A program made the translations under genes and the position numbers. Positions 22,412 to 32,486 of a DNA stretch of 42,754 nucleotides are shown here, one piece after another. A model generated the notes under the pieces. It saw nothing but the letters and a program-made list of their open reading frames with translations. It made no database searches and was not told the origin of the DNA. How positions within the stretch are numbered: position 1 is the first letter of the stretch; each line of letters starts with the position of its first letter. Source of the DNA: Teratosphaeria epicoccoides (Eukaryota > Ascomycota > Dothideomycetes > Mycosphaerellales > Teratosphaeriaceae). The stretch is taken from assembly GCA_021401465.1 (NCBI GenBank), contig JADDMT010000193.1, forward strand, positions 1-42,754. The letters run 5' to 3'.

Positions 22412-25400
22412 ATGTCTAGAGCACCACGAACTCGCAACTAACGCGTAGCGAGCGCCATCCCGAGCGCCCGCAATGGCGAAGCTAGCCCGAGTAACTAGCC
22501 CGCAGAAGTACCCGCTGCGAGCGACACTACATCGAGCGACAGTTCCGCTAGAGGACAATTACGCGGCGGACTAGGCAATAGACCCCCTGCACAGGGACCG
22601 CAGCTAACCCCGACTATCGACCCGGCCCTCGTAGCCATGATTGTCGATTAGGTCGCGAACCGCCTTGCGAACTAGAGCTAGAGCCGCACCGCTCCTGGCA
22701 GCGACAACGGCGAGGACGACGAAGACGTCGCCATGAGCGGTACTAACAAACTAGCGGACGAAGAAATCTAGCGAGATTTCACGCCAGGGACCCGCGAAGA
22801 CAACTTACTAGGAGGCGCAGACCCTCCGCGTGTGCCCGCGAACTTAGTGCCTGAATTCGGGGCCATAGTAGGTTAACTGGGAGGTAGTCGTAACGCACGC
22901 AACCCGAAGCCGTTCAAGGGAGACACCTTGAAGGAGGCTCGAACTTTCTTGCAGGCATGTGAGGCAGTTTTCGTGCTTAACCTACGCGGATATTCCACAG
23001 AGGGCGAATGAGTCGCCTTTAGTGTGATGTAGCTCGAAGAGGATAAGGAACCTCGCAACAATTAGCATGAGCGGTATGACCTTATGCGGGTCTATGACAG
23101 AACGTATACATGGGTAGACTTTCGCTAGTTCTATGTCGACTAGGTCGAGGATCCGGGGAATTGCGCCCTTACTGTGTCTGTCGAGTACGAGAAGGCTAAG
23201 CAGGGGAAGGGACAAACAACCTCTAGCTTCGTAACCTACCTCGCCACGCTCGAGGGACAGATGCTACCCTATACCGAGACGTAACGCGTGTAGCACTTGC
23301 TCGTCAAACTCGATGACAATCTTCAGAACACGATCATGACTTTTCATGAACTTCTGACAACTCGGCAAGACCTCGTGTCCCTTGCGACACGTATGGAAAT
23401 CACCTTGAAGCGAAATGGGAAATCGGGTAGTAAGGACAATAAGCGTCTAAGCCCCGAGGACCCCCTGAAGGGCCGCTATCACAAGCGCCCTAGGGGCCAC
23501 GTCTAACGCGGTAGTTCATTCCGGAGGAGCAAGCCCTCCGAGCCAAAAGACGGTAGCGAGAAGCCTCCGAGTAGCTGCCACATCTGTAGAGCGAGGGACT
23601 ACTAGGCGGCTCGCTGTCCTAAACGAAGTGATAGGAAGAAGGTAAGCAAGGTGTCCGAAACCTCCCTAGAGGGGAGGCGAAAGAAGGACAAGCCCGAGAC
23701 AACCGAATGGCTACCGCGGGTATCTAAGCTGTCTGTTACCGATAGTGTAGACTCGTGGCCTGCGCGGCGCCTATCTGGCGCGGTCCGAGTTAATGGCTCG
23801 CTCGAGCTAGTAGACTGTATGTTAGATGACCTTGCGGAGGTTAACGTGATACCCTAGAGGGTAATCGTACGGCTCGGTTTGAAGCCGATCCTAGGAGCCC
23901 TGCTGCCTACCATGAAGTCTTTTCGGGGCGAAGGCGCAGCGGCTCGAGGCGCGTACAACGTGCGCCTCTAACTCGCGGACTCCTCAGGAGAAGTGCGCGA
24001 GACTAACGAAGTCTTCTACGCTAAAGACGTTCCTGATAAGGAGCTCCTACTCGGCCGCCCTTGGCGCCACAAGCAGGGAGTCGTTGTTAATGGAGCTACT
24101 AACAACTAGTTCTATGGCTCTATAGGCGAAGTTCCTGTAGTGCGGATGCGTGACGCACATAGCTTCTACAAGGACATGAAGAAGGTCTAATGCGTGTATG
24201 CGGTCCGCATACAGAACGTCAAGGAAGACGTTACCCTTCTGCCTAAGTTAGAGGAATACGCCGATATTTTCGACGCAGAGGCTGCGGCCTATGCCTAGGC
24301 CCTAGACGCGGAACATGCGATTAACCTTAAGGAGGGTTACAATCCTCCGCATCGACCTCTGTACCCTATGTCGGAGTCGTAGCTCGAGACACTTCGAGAC
24401 TACCTCTACAAGGCGCAAAGGAACGCGTGGATCCGACGAAGCGACAGCGAGGCTAGAGCGTTAGTTATGTTCGTCCTGAAGAAGGACAACACGCTCCGCC
24501 TATGCGTTAACTATAGGGGCCTTAACGTAGTGACCTAGAAGAACCGCTGCCCCCTACTACTTATTAGCGAGACGCTTGACCGCCTTAGTCGCGCCGCCAT
24601 CTTCTCGTCTATCGACTTGAAGGACGCCTACTACCGGATACTGATCCGAAAGGGCGACGAGTAGAAGACTACATTCCGAACGCGGTACAGACACTTCGAG
24701 TATACAGTGATGCTATTCGGCTTAACTAACGCACTAGCGACGTTCTAAGCGTATATTAACCGGGCCCTAGCCGGCCTCGTTAACACCTGCTGCGTAGTAT
24801 ATTTAGACGATATACTAGTCTATTCCGACTCGAAGGAGGAGCATATTCGGCATCTAAGTATAGTGCTCGAATGGCTCCGCAAGTTCGCTCTGTACGCAAA
24901 CCTAAAGAAGTGCTTATTCCTGACGGATAGGATTGAGTTTCTCGGATACATCGTCTCCACGGAAGGAGTCATCATGGATGACTAAAGGGTGTCCGCAATC
25001 GCGGAGTAGCTGCGGCTAACTACCCTCTAAGAAGTGTAGGTGTTCCTAGGATTCACTAACTTCTACCGCAGATTCATACGATCTTACTCGAAGATCGTGG
25101 CTCCTCTCACGGCCCTCGCAAAGGGCGCGGTTCGAGGAAAAAAGCTAGGGAAAGTGCCTTAGGAGGAGGCTTAGAGCAAGGCCTTCTCTAAACTTAAAGC
25201 AGCTTTTCAAACTACGCCTATACTTCGGCACTTTGACCCCGCTACGAAGATCTGGATAGAGACCGATGCTTCAAAATTCGTAATAGCCGCAATTATATCG
25301 CAGCTCTAGTCGCACGAAGGCAGTGCGCGATAGTACCCGATTGCCTTCTAGTCACGGAAGATGCAGGGCGCTAAGCTTAACTACGAGACTTACGACTAAG

Positions 25401-27520
25401 AGCTTTTAGCTATTGTTGACGGCTTCAAGGAGTACCGACACTACCTCGAAGGCGCAGCGCACCCTATTAAGGTGCTTACTGACCATAACAACCTTCGCGG
25501 CTTCATGGGCGTGAAGCAGCTAAGTGGTCGGCAAGCAAGGTAGGCGACTTTCCTCGCTAGCTTTGACTTCGTTATCTAGCATCGTTCCGGAAAGACGAAT
25601 CCGGCTAACGGTCCTTCGCGACGACCGGACTACGACACTAGGGAAGAGGGTGACCGACAGCTTCTCCCTACGCTGTAAACGAAGCTTGCAGTTTAGGGCG
25701 GCGATCTGTCGTTAGCTCCTCTTGTAGGTCGACTGCGGGTCTAATGGGGCCTCACGGCCTCCGCTAGTAACGAACCCTCCTATCCGGCAGTTATGGCGAC
25801 CGTGTCTAGCTTGATCCGTGCGGTAGTTAACTGGCTCACATGCGGTAAGCATGCGATGTCTGAAGAACCCTTTAAAGAAGTCTCGAGACTTATTCAGCGG
25901 TTGCAAGAGCGAGAACTAGAGTTAATTAATGAGGGTGTAGCCCTCTAGGACACCGCAGGCGGTCCGAAGTACTAGACTAAGTCAGGCGACTTGTAGTACT
26001 TTGACAATAGGCTCTACGTACCTGCTAACTACGTACTCCGTTCGCAGCTCCTCTGTATTCATCATGACGATAAACTCACGGGCCATTTTGGCGTAGAGAA
26101 GACGAACGCACTTCTCAGACGCAAATACTAGTAGCCTACGCTAGAACAGGATGTCTCTGACTATGTCAAATCCTGCTAGACGTGCCAGATTAGCAAATCT
26201 CGGCGCTATCGCCCCTACGGCGATGCTTAGGCGCTCCTACTACCAGAGAGACCATGGCAAGACTTGACCATGGATTTCATTACCGATTTGCCGCTAGCAA
26301 AGTAGAAAGGCGATGTGGTTGATGCTGTCCTTGTAGTAGTCGACCGATACTCGAAGATGAATATCTTCATCCTATGTACAAAAAAGTGCACAAGTAGCGA
26401 GCTTGCGCGGCTACTTCGCGACAAAGTCGTATAGCGCTTTAGTGTCCCCCGAAGTATCCCATTAGATCGAGGTTCTGTCTTTACTAGTGAATACTAGCAA
26501 GAATTTGTGTTTGAAGCGCGTGTCAAGCACCGCCTAAGTACAGCATTCTATCTACAGACTAATAGTCAGACTAAACGTATGAACTAGACTCTTAAGTAGT
26601 ACCTTCGGTGCTACTACGCTAAGAACCAGGATGCCTAGGCCGACGCAATTCCTATGGCGGAATTTGCAGTTAATAACAGCGTGCATGCTACTATGCGCAT
26701 GTCGCCATTTCAGATTCTCTATGGCTTTGATCCAGAAATACACCTAGAACCGCCTCGGGACGAGTCTTCTGAGGAGAGGGTACTAGCCGCCGCGGAATTA
26801 GCGCGGCGTATGCGCGAGGTACATTCGGTGCTAATAGAACACTAGAAAAAGGCCTCAGAATCCCAGATTAAACATAATAACACCCGTGCTAAACCGATGT
26901 AGTACGCAGTTAGTACGAAGGTGTTACTGTCAACGAAGAATCTCAAGCTGAAACTTCCGAGCAAGAAGATGACGCCAAGGTTCGTCGGACCCTTCCGGAT
27001 ACGCGACGCGATAGGCTCGCAGGCGTACTAGCTATCGTTGCTATCGTCGTATCGTGTGCATGACGTCTTCTACGTATCTCTACTCAAACCATGGGTACAG
27101 CGCGAGGGCGAAGAGCCCGCGGACCTAATGCTAGTAGCAGAAGAGAACGAAGAGTAGGAAGTCGAGGGTATTAAGGACAGTATGTAGCGCAAGGGCGCAA
27201 CGTACTATCTAGTAAAGTAGAAAGGATACCTACCTAAGTACACATAATAGGTTCTAGCCGAAGACTGCAAGAACGCTCCGGAAGCTATTCGTGAATTCGA
27301 AGAGTAGAGGAGGCGTGAGCAGGGCTTAAGAAGGTCGATTCGTAGGAAGATGAGAGTTCCGGAGCAGAATTCTTGACACGTGTATGTAGCGCATAACGCG
27401 CGAAGCGACAACGAGAAGCAAACGCCCTACTTATACATTATTGATGCCTAAAGGCACACCTAGAATAAACCCAAGAAGAACAAGAGACATACTCGGATTA
27501 GCTTCGTAGCTAATGCTTAG
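22412..27520 (+). pseudogene. Type B gag-pol, copy B4 (single frame, RIP stops only)
   Basis: One reading frame from ATG 22412 to TAG 27518-27520, 1702 codons with no net frame change but dozens of stops. Domains by codon: capsid-like Gag 1 to about 380; zinc knuckle at 389-402 (CHICRARDY then AARC, where the expected His is Tyr by CAC to TAC and the next codon is TAG); protease-like LDDLAEVNVI around 472; RT with SSIDLKDAYYR and YLDDILVYS (797); RNase H with TDASKFVIAAI (about 951); integrase HHCC finger starting at the His pair 1217-1218, core Asp residues in TMDFITD (about 1288) and LDRGS (about 1352); chromodomain YYLVK...KGYLPK from about 1598; basic tail KPKKNKRHTR. Gag and Pol are fused without frameshift, unlike type A. 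The stop overlaps that of the antisense gene. Confidence 0.92.
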
Positions 27521-29013
27521 CGACTACTAGTTAGGGGCTTCCTAACCGAACCCGAAGCAGGAGAGTCTTTCTTGTTGCGGTCCGCTAGGGACTGCCTACC
27601 TGCACGGGGTCTACCAAACACCCCGAAGCGACTATGAGTAACGGGGGTAGCAACGCCACGAAGAGAGGCCGGTATCTTCTTCTTTAGTAGGTTACGAGAG
27701 AGCTCGTCTTCGGAGCCTATAGTAGCCAGAGAACTAGCGACACCCTTACCGCGCCTAGTCGCGACGACTACCTCATCCTTAGCATCAGAAGGCGAAGAGA
27801 CTCGAGCGCGCTTGCGGCTGTCGCGCTCGGCCCTCGAGATTATCTTGCGCTTCTTGACACGAGTGTCGACTACATCATCGGACTCGGTGTCTCCCTTAGG
27901 CGCAACTAGTGCGGTGACACTATGGCGCGAAGGGATCACGTTAGGACCGAAGGTATCCTGAACGTTATCATCCTCCTTATCCTCAAAGATCTGGCCTAGA
28001 GGCTTGTGCCTTAGCGTCTTGACGGACGCAGTGCGGGTCGCAAGCAGGGAAGGCTCGGCTTCCTTGTCGCTAACCTTAATTTCGGCCCTAGCCCTCTTCT
28101 TCTTCTTGGACAGTAGCGTCGAGGCGGCGTAGGCAGCAGCGCTACAATGTGTTAGCTGTACGCACGCGACAGGATTCGAGTGAGTAACTTACGGCTTAGT
28201 CCTCAGGACCGGCTTAGAGGCAGGCTGCCTCTTAGTACGGCGCTAGGGCGTAGCCTTAGCGGCGGGAGCGGTGAATTGCTTGATGACCTTCTTGCGGATC
28301 ATCCGCGTCTTAAAGTCATCGTCAATAGAGGCAAGGGCCCCGAGTTGCTGACGCTGACGGCTAGTCGGATATTTCTCGACGCTAATGTTAGCCTAGCGGA
28401 GAAAGTTAGCATTCATACTTAGAGGGTACCTGTACTGTATGCGTACTATGGCGAAGGTCTCGACCCTAACAGTTAGCACCTTCAAGATCTTCTAGACTAA
28501 GTCTGCGATCAGACCTAGACAAACGTTTTCGCCTGTTAGCAGAGAGTCGAAGCGAACGCCGCCATGAGAACGGTTAGCAGTCATAGTGAAGCACAAGAGG
28601 GCGCCGAGCAGGTAGGCGAGTACCTCGTAGTACTTAGCCTGTAGCCTGTTCATGGTTAGAGTGCCTTTAGTAATCCCCTTGTCGCGCGTACTCTAGAAGT
28701 CATCGATGTTACGGCAGAGCTAGTTGTACTCGCTATACACCTCTTCAGGGAGGTCTTGGCATTTTTGATGCTTGCCATTACAGTTGACATAATTGTAGTA
28801 GACACTGCCCTCATTAAACCCGCTGACGTAGATCTCGGCTACGCTTCGGTTAGTACAAGTCACGCATACCTCGCGGGTAGGGGACGCCTTACTAACACGC
28901 AGAGGAGAGATGTAAGCAGCTTGGCTACTAAGGTTGTCAAGGCATTGTCGACACAAGCGACAATCGCGGGCAGAGCGAGTAGCGTCAAACTTAGTCTGCA
29001 GCACATAAGCCAT
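27517..29013 (-). pseudogene. Type B antisense accessory gene, copy B4 (two exons)
   Basis: A gene opposite to gag-pol: exon 1 29013-28193, intron 28192-28142, exon 2 28141-27517, giving 481 codons plus TAA. The start is ATG 29011-29013 (product begins MAYVLQTKFDATR). The N-terminal part has cysteines in CRLCRQC, CVTC and later NC...KC, suggesting metal binding. The middle is hydrophobic/mixed. Exon 2 is basic with KKKKRAR and KKRKIISRAERDSRKRAR, likely nuclear localisation signals. Exon 2 (208 codons) has no stops; exon 1 has five, all TAG (28720, 28693, 28492, 28393, 28243 as lowest bases), as expected from RIP of Gln, Trp or Arg codons. Its stop (27517-27519) overlaps the pol stop (27518-27520). 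Family not recognised; a regulatory or nucleic-acid-binding role is inferred from composition only. Confidence 0.78.
28142..28192 (-). other. Predicted intron of B4 antisense gene (51 nt)
   Basis: Donor GTAAGTTACTC, branch-like GCTAACAC and acceptor TTGTAG, read on the minus strand. Splicing joins AAG CC to C GCT GCT and keeps the frame into the long stop-free exon 2. Without splicing, TAA follows immediately. Length and signals are typical of filamentous fungi, and B3 has the homologous intron. Confidence 0.8.
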
Positions 29014-29168
29014 TATAGCTAAGACGGGTTAATTGATCTTGATTGATTGATTGAAGAAGAAGGAGCTCTAGTATGGACCCGCAGACATGGCGAGGCGCAA
29101 GCTAAGCGAAGTAGGAGCGGAGGTCGATAATAGTGTCTTAGAACAGGAAAGTTTAGGGAGCGACGAGG

Positions 29169-29176
29169 TTTTTATA
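29169..29176 (-). promoter_or_regulatory. TATA box of the antisense gene
   Basis: On the minus strand the sequence reads GGGTATAAAAACC, 163 nt upstream of the antisense ATG. B5 has GGGTATAAAAAGG 159 nt upstream of its start, despite heavy RIP around it. No equivalent use on the plus strand is apparent. Confidence 0.6.
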
Positions 29177-29796
29177 CCCTCTGACAGCCCCCCTGTTGCC
29201 TACCGCAACTGTTAAGCTAGTGACTCGAACTACATGCGCAGAGTACCTGCCTTTAGTTAACTTACAAGGGGACCGAATAATGCAATAACGGATAACGCGG
29301 CTGTCACGCATGTGCGCTGACCGCACTCGTGCTAGCTTACTAGCATGGAAATGTGGCGAGGCCCGCGCTAGGAGCGCGCTCCTGCCGTTTCGAGTAGTGC
29401 GCGCAGAGTGTCCGCGTACTTTCCTACTACCCCGAGGTTCTGCGACACGTTCTTCATGGTCACGACTAAATAGGGACAGCCAAGCTACTTGGCGAGGCCG
29501 GCGCGCATGCTTGCCCTATAATTTCAAGGATTAACTGAAGTACGTACTTGTAGTTTCCTGATATCTCGATCCGCATGTAAAGCGAAGGTGTTACGAAGCC
29601 GCCTAACATGTGACGGATTAAAACCTGCCCGAGTTAGCAGCCTCTGCCCTGTACTCGCTGCGAAGGTGTTAAGGTATACGCATGACACATGTTGCGCAGG
29701 CTATCTACCTATTTACCCTTGCGCGGTATAAGTGTGCTACATCCCGTACCCTATATGTTCTGCGTGTGTCACTTAGTAAGGCTAGGGACATCCTTA

Positions 29797-29811
29797 TAGG
29801 AGGAGGGGCAG
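29797..29811 (+). other. Polypurine tract of B4
   Basis: taggaggaggggcag directly before the 3' LTR; conserved before the LTR at 20427. Confidence 0.65.
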
Positions 29812-30171
29812 TGATACGGTTGATACTAGGGGACCATTTAAACTACATGGGTTCTAATAGCCGCCCTTGGCATGTAGTGACCCTGCTACATATAGCAAGG
29901 GGGTCCTTCGTACATACGTTAGCTTGTATGTCGTCTAAGTAGGATTAGTTGTCGACATAGGACGCCCCTACGTCGCTGACCCTACAGTACCCCTACGGGG
30001 TTAGGCTTAGACATGCTTTCCCTAATTAAGGAGCGTCAGGGGTTATAAGCACCCTTAGCGCTACCTCTGCAATAAGCAGAAAGCAGCGCTGTCTTGTACC
30101 TACTAAAAGGTCGGATTACTCTGTCACACTGCGAGATATTTTCATATCATATAGCACATACATCTATATTA
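29812..30171 (+). repeat. 3' LTR of B4
   Basis: A 360-bp LTR, TGATACGG to CTATATTA, collinear with 22003-22362 and differing by transitions (for example ccgcatggg against ctacatggg). Confidence 0.9.
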
Positions 30172-30176
30172 CTATA
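30172..30176. repeat. Target-site duplication of B4, right
   Basis: CTATA, identical to 21998-22002. Confidence 0.85.
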
Positions 30177-30530
30177 CTATCTACCTACTTCTTTAAGCTA
30201 AGCGCTAGACAATGCTACTTTACTATATGCTTGTTACATATGTCGTATCTAAGCACCTGTAGCTACTCTAGCATAGCCTCATTAGTAAGTTAATACTAGT
30301 AGAACATAGTTATAATCTTATTATCTACTATGACCTCTATGCCCTAATTTGCTAGTATTTATACACTTACTTGTAATGCCCTATCTTGCTAATTGCTCTG
30401 TAATTGTCCTGTAAGTAAGAGAAACCTATGCGGCTCTCTCTATTTCTTCTACTATCTTATCTTGTATCTCTCTAGCCTCTACCTATTTAATAATCTGCTC
30501 CTGCCATGATTTCTAATTAATTATAGAAGG
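30177..30530. other. Unassigned AT-rich, RIP-degraded DNA
   Basis: The continuation of 20839-22002 on the far side of B4. A minus-strand frame in roughly the upper half contains short open pieces (such as VSLTYRTITEQLAR) broken by TAG, suggesting an old RIP-altered coding sequence of unknown family. RIP character ends near 30530, where ordinary-composition sequence begins. Confidence 0.45.
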
Positions 30531-30826
30531 TTGTAGAATCGTTTTAAGGTACTACACATGTGAATTGACACAATATTGATGGTGTTATAGATGCAAGAAG
30601 GTATGGAGGCCTGAAGTCCGAAAGTCAAAAATTCAGAAGTTACTTGATAACTGCACACATGCTCCGAATCGCGCACGGTGGCTCTACTAGCCGAGCGGAA
30701 TCCTGGGACCAGGGCTTGCATGTCGTGAGGTATCCGCGTCTCGCTCGACTCTCTATACGCTTGACTGCTTCAACTTGCCTTCATTCCAGCCATCAATCAC
30801 CCCTTCCACCTTGCTGCACGAGGCTC

Positions 30827-31684
30827 ATGATGGTTGCAGATGCGCCCGACGATCTACTCACGTCTCTGAGAAAGCAGGATGTCAGTCTGTTTGAAGTCTT
30901 TGCAGCAGATAGCGGCGCCTTTCATCGCACGCTCTTCACTTATGTTGACACCGACGAACGCGCATGGGCAGGCGAGATCCTCAACATACGGAAACGCGAT
31001 TTGACCGACGAAGAAATTCGCGCAAACCTGCAAAAAAAACCAGACCACGACGTGTTTCCTGAGGAGAGACGGGATATTACTCGACTTTCCAAACACCCGG
31101 GCATGCCGGAGCTGTTCTTGAAGCGACCCCAAATACATTGCTTGCTTCAGGAACTCGGTGGAAGTCTCGTCCCAAAAATGCTTCTCGAAGAGGCTCAGGT
31201 TATGGAGTTTCTGGCTCGATACCCACATCCAAATATTGTGCCCTACCATGGATGTGTCGTCAAAAGAGGTCGTATTACTGGCATTGCTCTCACACGGTAC
31301 CACACCATCTTGGATCACCGATTCTACTATGACACGTCCAATCTGGATCTCGAACGATTTGAATGCCAACTTCGGGATGCCATCAGCCATATTCACTCCC
31401 TCGGTCTTGCTCACAATGATCTCAATCCTTCTAACATTGCACTTGACACCCATGATAATCCAATCATTCTCGATTGGGGATCGTGCAAGGAATTCGGGGG
31501 ACTGCTTCTTTCGGCTGGAACACCTGGGTGGATAGAAGACGACTTTGATGTCTCTAGAAAGGAGCACGATCTGTTTGCGCTCGACAAAATCTTGGCTTGG
31601 ATGCGAACGAAAATGGAGGAGAGCACTAGTAATGTTGCTAGAGCAGATGTTAATGCTCATGTGTCGAATCTTGCTAGTCGCTAA
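30827..31684 (+). CDS. Protein-kinase-like protein (fungal, single exon)
   Basis: An intact 285-codon frame. The ATG at 30827 is preferred over an in-frame ATG at 30644 because the extra 61 residues are low-complexity and the kinase start follows a pyrimidine-rich stretch typical of fungal promoters. Visible: LFLKRP at 96-101 (possible beta-3 Lys99), Glu-rich helix EEAQVMEFL at 121-129, HPNIVPYHG at 134-142, catalytic loop HNDLNPSN at 196-203 (Asp198, Asn203), DWG at 216-218 in place of DFG, and GTPGW at 231-235. No glycine-rich loop is recognisable and the C-lobe is short, as I recall for fungus-specific kinase-like proteins. Activity is therefore plausible but unproven. There are no RIP stops and composition is balanced, unlike everything around it; the non-RIP island spans about 30531-31690. 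It is host-like cargo rather than a retrotransposon gene. Confidence 0.85.
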   Translation: MMVADAPDDLLTSLRKQDVSLFEVFAADSGAFHRTLFTYVDTDERAWAGEILNIRKRDLTDEEIRANLQKKPDHDVFPEERRDITRLSKHPGMPELFLKRPQIHCLLQELGGSLVPKMLLEEAQVMEFLARYPHPNIVPYHGCVVKRGRITGIALTRYHTILDHRFYYDTSNLDLERFECQLRDAISHIHSLGLAHNDLNPSNIALDTHDNPIILDWGSCKEFGGLLLSAGTPGWIEDDFDVSRKEHDLFALDKILAWMRTKMEESTSNVARADVNAHVSNLASR

Positions 31685-32014
31685 CTAGACTTGCTACTAA
31701 ACTTAGTGTTTGTTAGTAGAGTTCCCTAGTAGCTATTACTGTATAAAGGAACGCTAATTATAGGACATTTATGCCTCCTCCCTTTCTATAACTAAGTACT
31801 TCTCCTCTACCCCTATAATAGTAAAATAACATACTATCTGTCTGCTTTAGCTTCCTAAAGCGCCTACATAACATGTAGGAACATAGGCATATAAGGCTAA
31901 AATCTTAGGTTCTACCTCTACTATATAGTAAAACCTATGTATACTTTAATAGTAGGCAGAACTACTATTAAATAAGGCTGTAAATCTAGCATTAATTACT
32001 ACTAACACCTCTTT
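31685..32014. other. Unassigned AT-rich, RIP-like DNA
   Basis: A TA-rich stretch directly after the kinase stop codon, without a recognisable gene. It runs into a type B pol fragment. The abrupt change at the kinase stop suggests that the 3' boundary of the unmutated island is very close to the gene end. Confidence 0.5.
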
Positions 32015-32114
32015 AGAAGAGAATAAAGAGTAGGAAGTTAAGGGTATTTAGGATACTATGTACTATAAAGGCATGACATACTATCTAATAAAATAGAAAG
32101 GATATGTACCTAAG
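32015..32114 (+). pseudogene. Type B pol fragment (chromodomain start)
   Basis: About 100 bp matching B4 27145-27235: the codons before the chromodomain and YLVK-KGYVPK. It is cut by the B5 LTR at cctaag. A relic of a separate, older B copy in the plus orientation. Confidence 0.8.
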
Positions 32115-32486
32115 TAATATAGATGTAAAGCTATATAATAATGAAAAATATCCCGTAGTATAACAGAGTAATCTGACCTTTTATTAGGTATAAGATAGTA
32201 CTACTTTCTGCTTATTATAGAGGTAGCGTAGGAGACACTTATATCCTCTAACTCCCCCTTAATTAGGAAAGCATGTCTATAGCCTACTCTACAGGGGTAC
32301 TATAGAGAGGGCGGCATGTAGGATTATTACATCTCTACACTTAGGTAGTAAACCTATTAGATAAAGGGTATATAAGTTAACATATAAAGAGACTCCTGTT
32401 ATAATAGACAAGGTCTATAGCATGCTAAGGGTAGTATATTAGTGTGTATTTAGCTCTAATACCCCCTAATAGTATTAACTATGTTA
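32115..32486 (-). repeat. 3' LTR of B5 (B-prime type)
   Basis: A 372-bp LTR in reverse, taatatag to atgtta (decayed gtatca), with the U3 shared with B3. The outer flank is ctaag. The internal side continues into the B5 3' region, and the other LTR is not in the window. Confidence 0.78.

Larger units (their letters stand above)
29014..29811. other. Non-coding region between antisense gene and 3' LTR of B4
   Basis: About 800 bp with no credible coding frame; short plus-strand frames at 29310-29534 and 29682-29942 are not shared with other copies. It should hold the antisense promoter (TATA at 29169-29176) and 5' untranslated region, including a short gatt tandem repeat near 29040-29053. B5 has the degraded equivalent at 32487-33275. 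Confidence 0.6.
22003..30171 (+). mobile_element. Full-length type B chromodomain Ty3/Gypsy retrotransposon B4
   Basis: The reference copy: 8169 bp, two 360-bp LTRs, a single-frame gag-pol of 1702 codons, a spliced antisense accessory gene, polypurine tract, and a perfect 5-bp target duplication CTATA at 21998-22002 and 30172-30176. It carries fewer RIP changes than other copies but still has dozens of stops in gag-pol, so it is not autonomous as it stands. The LTRs differ only by transitions in the part compared by eye, consistent with insertion of identical LTRs followed by RIP. The chromodomain, fused Gag-Pol frame and possible self-priming signal resemble the Tf1/sushi branch of chromoviruses. 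Confidence 0.92.

Noticed and set aside
26552..26743. Minus-strand frames inside type B integrase (26227-26424, 26552-26743)
   Set aside because: Shadows of pol; the plus strand encodes the integrase core in the right order.
28180..28422. Plus-strand 80-codon frame within the antisense gene region
   Set aside because: It lies opposite exon 1 and the intron of the antisense gene and is not kept in B3.
29310..29534. Plus-strand frames at 29310-29534 and 29682-29942
   Set aside because: No homologous frame in B5, no motif, and the second runs into the LTR; chance frames in a GC-richer untranslated region.
30644..30826. 61-residue N-terminal extension of the kinase ORF
   Set aside because: Composition is unlike the kinase part, with no motif, and a pyrimidine-rich promoter-like stretch lies within it just before the ATG at 30827.
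30854..31660. 268-codon minus-strand open frame over the kinase gene
   Set aside because: It mirrors the kinase coding frame; the plus-strand product has clear kinase motifs and the minus product shows none.
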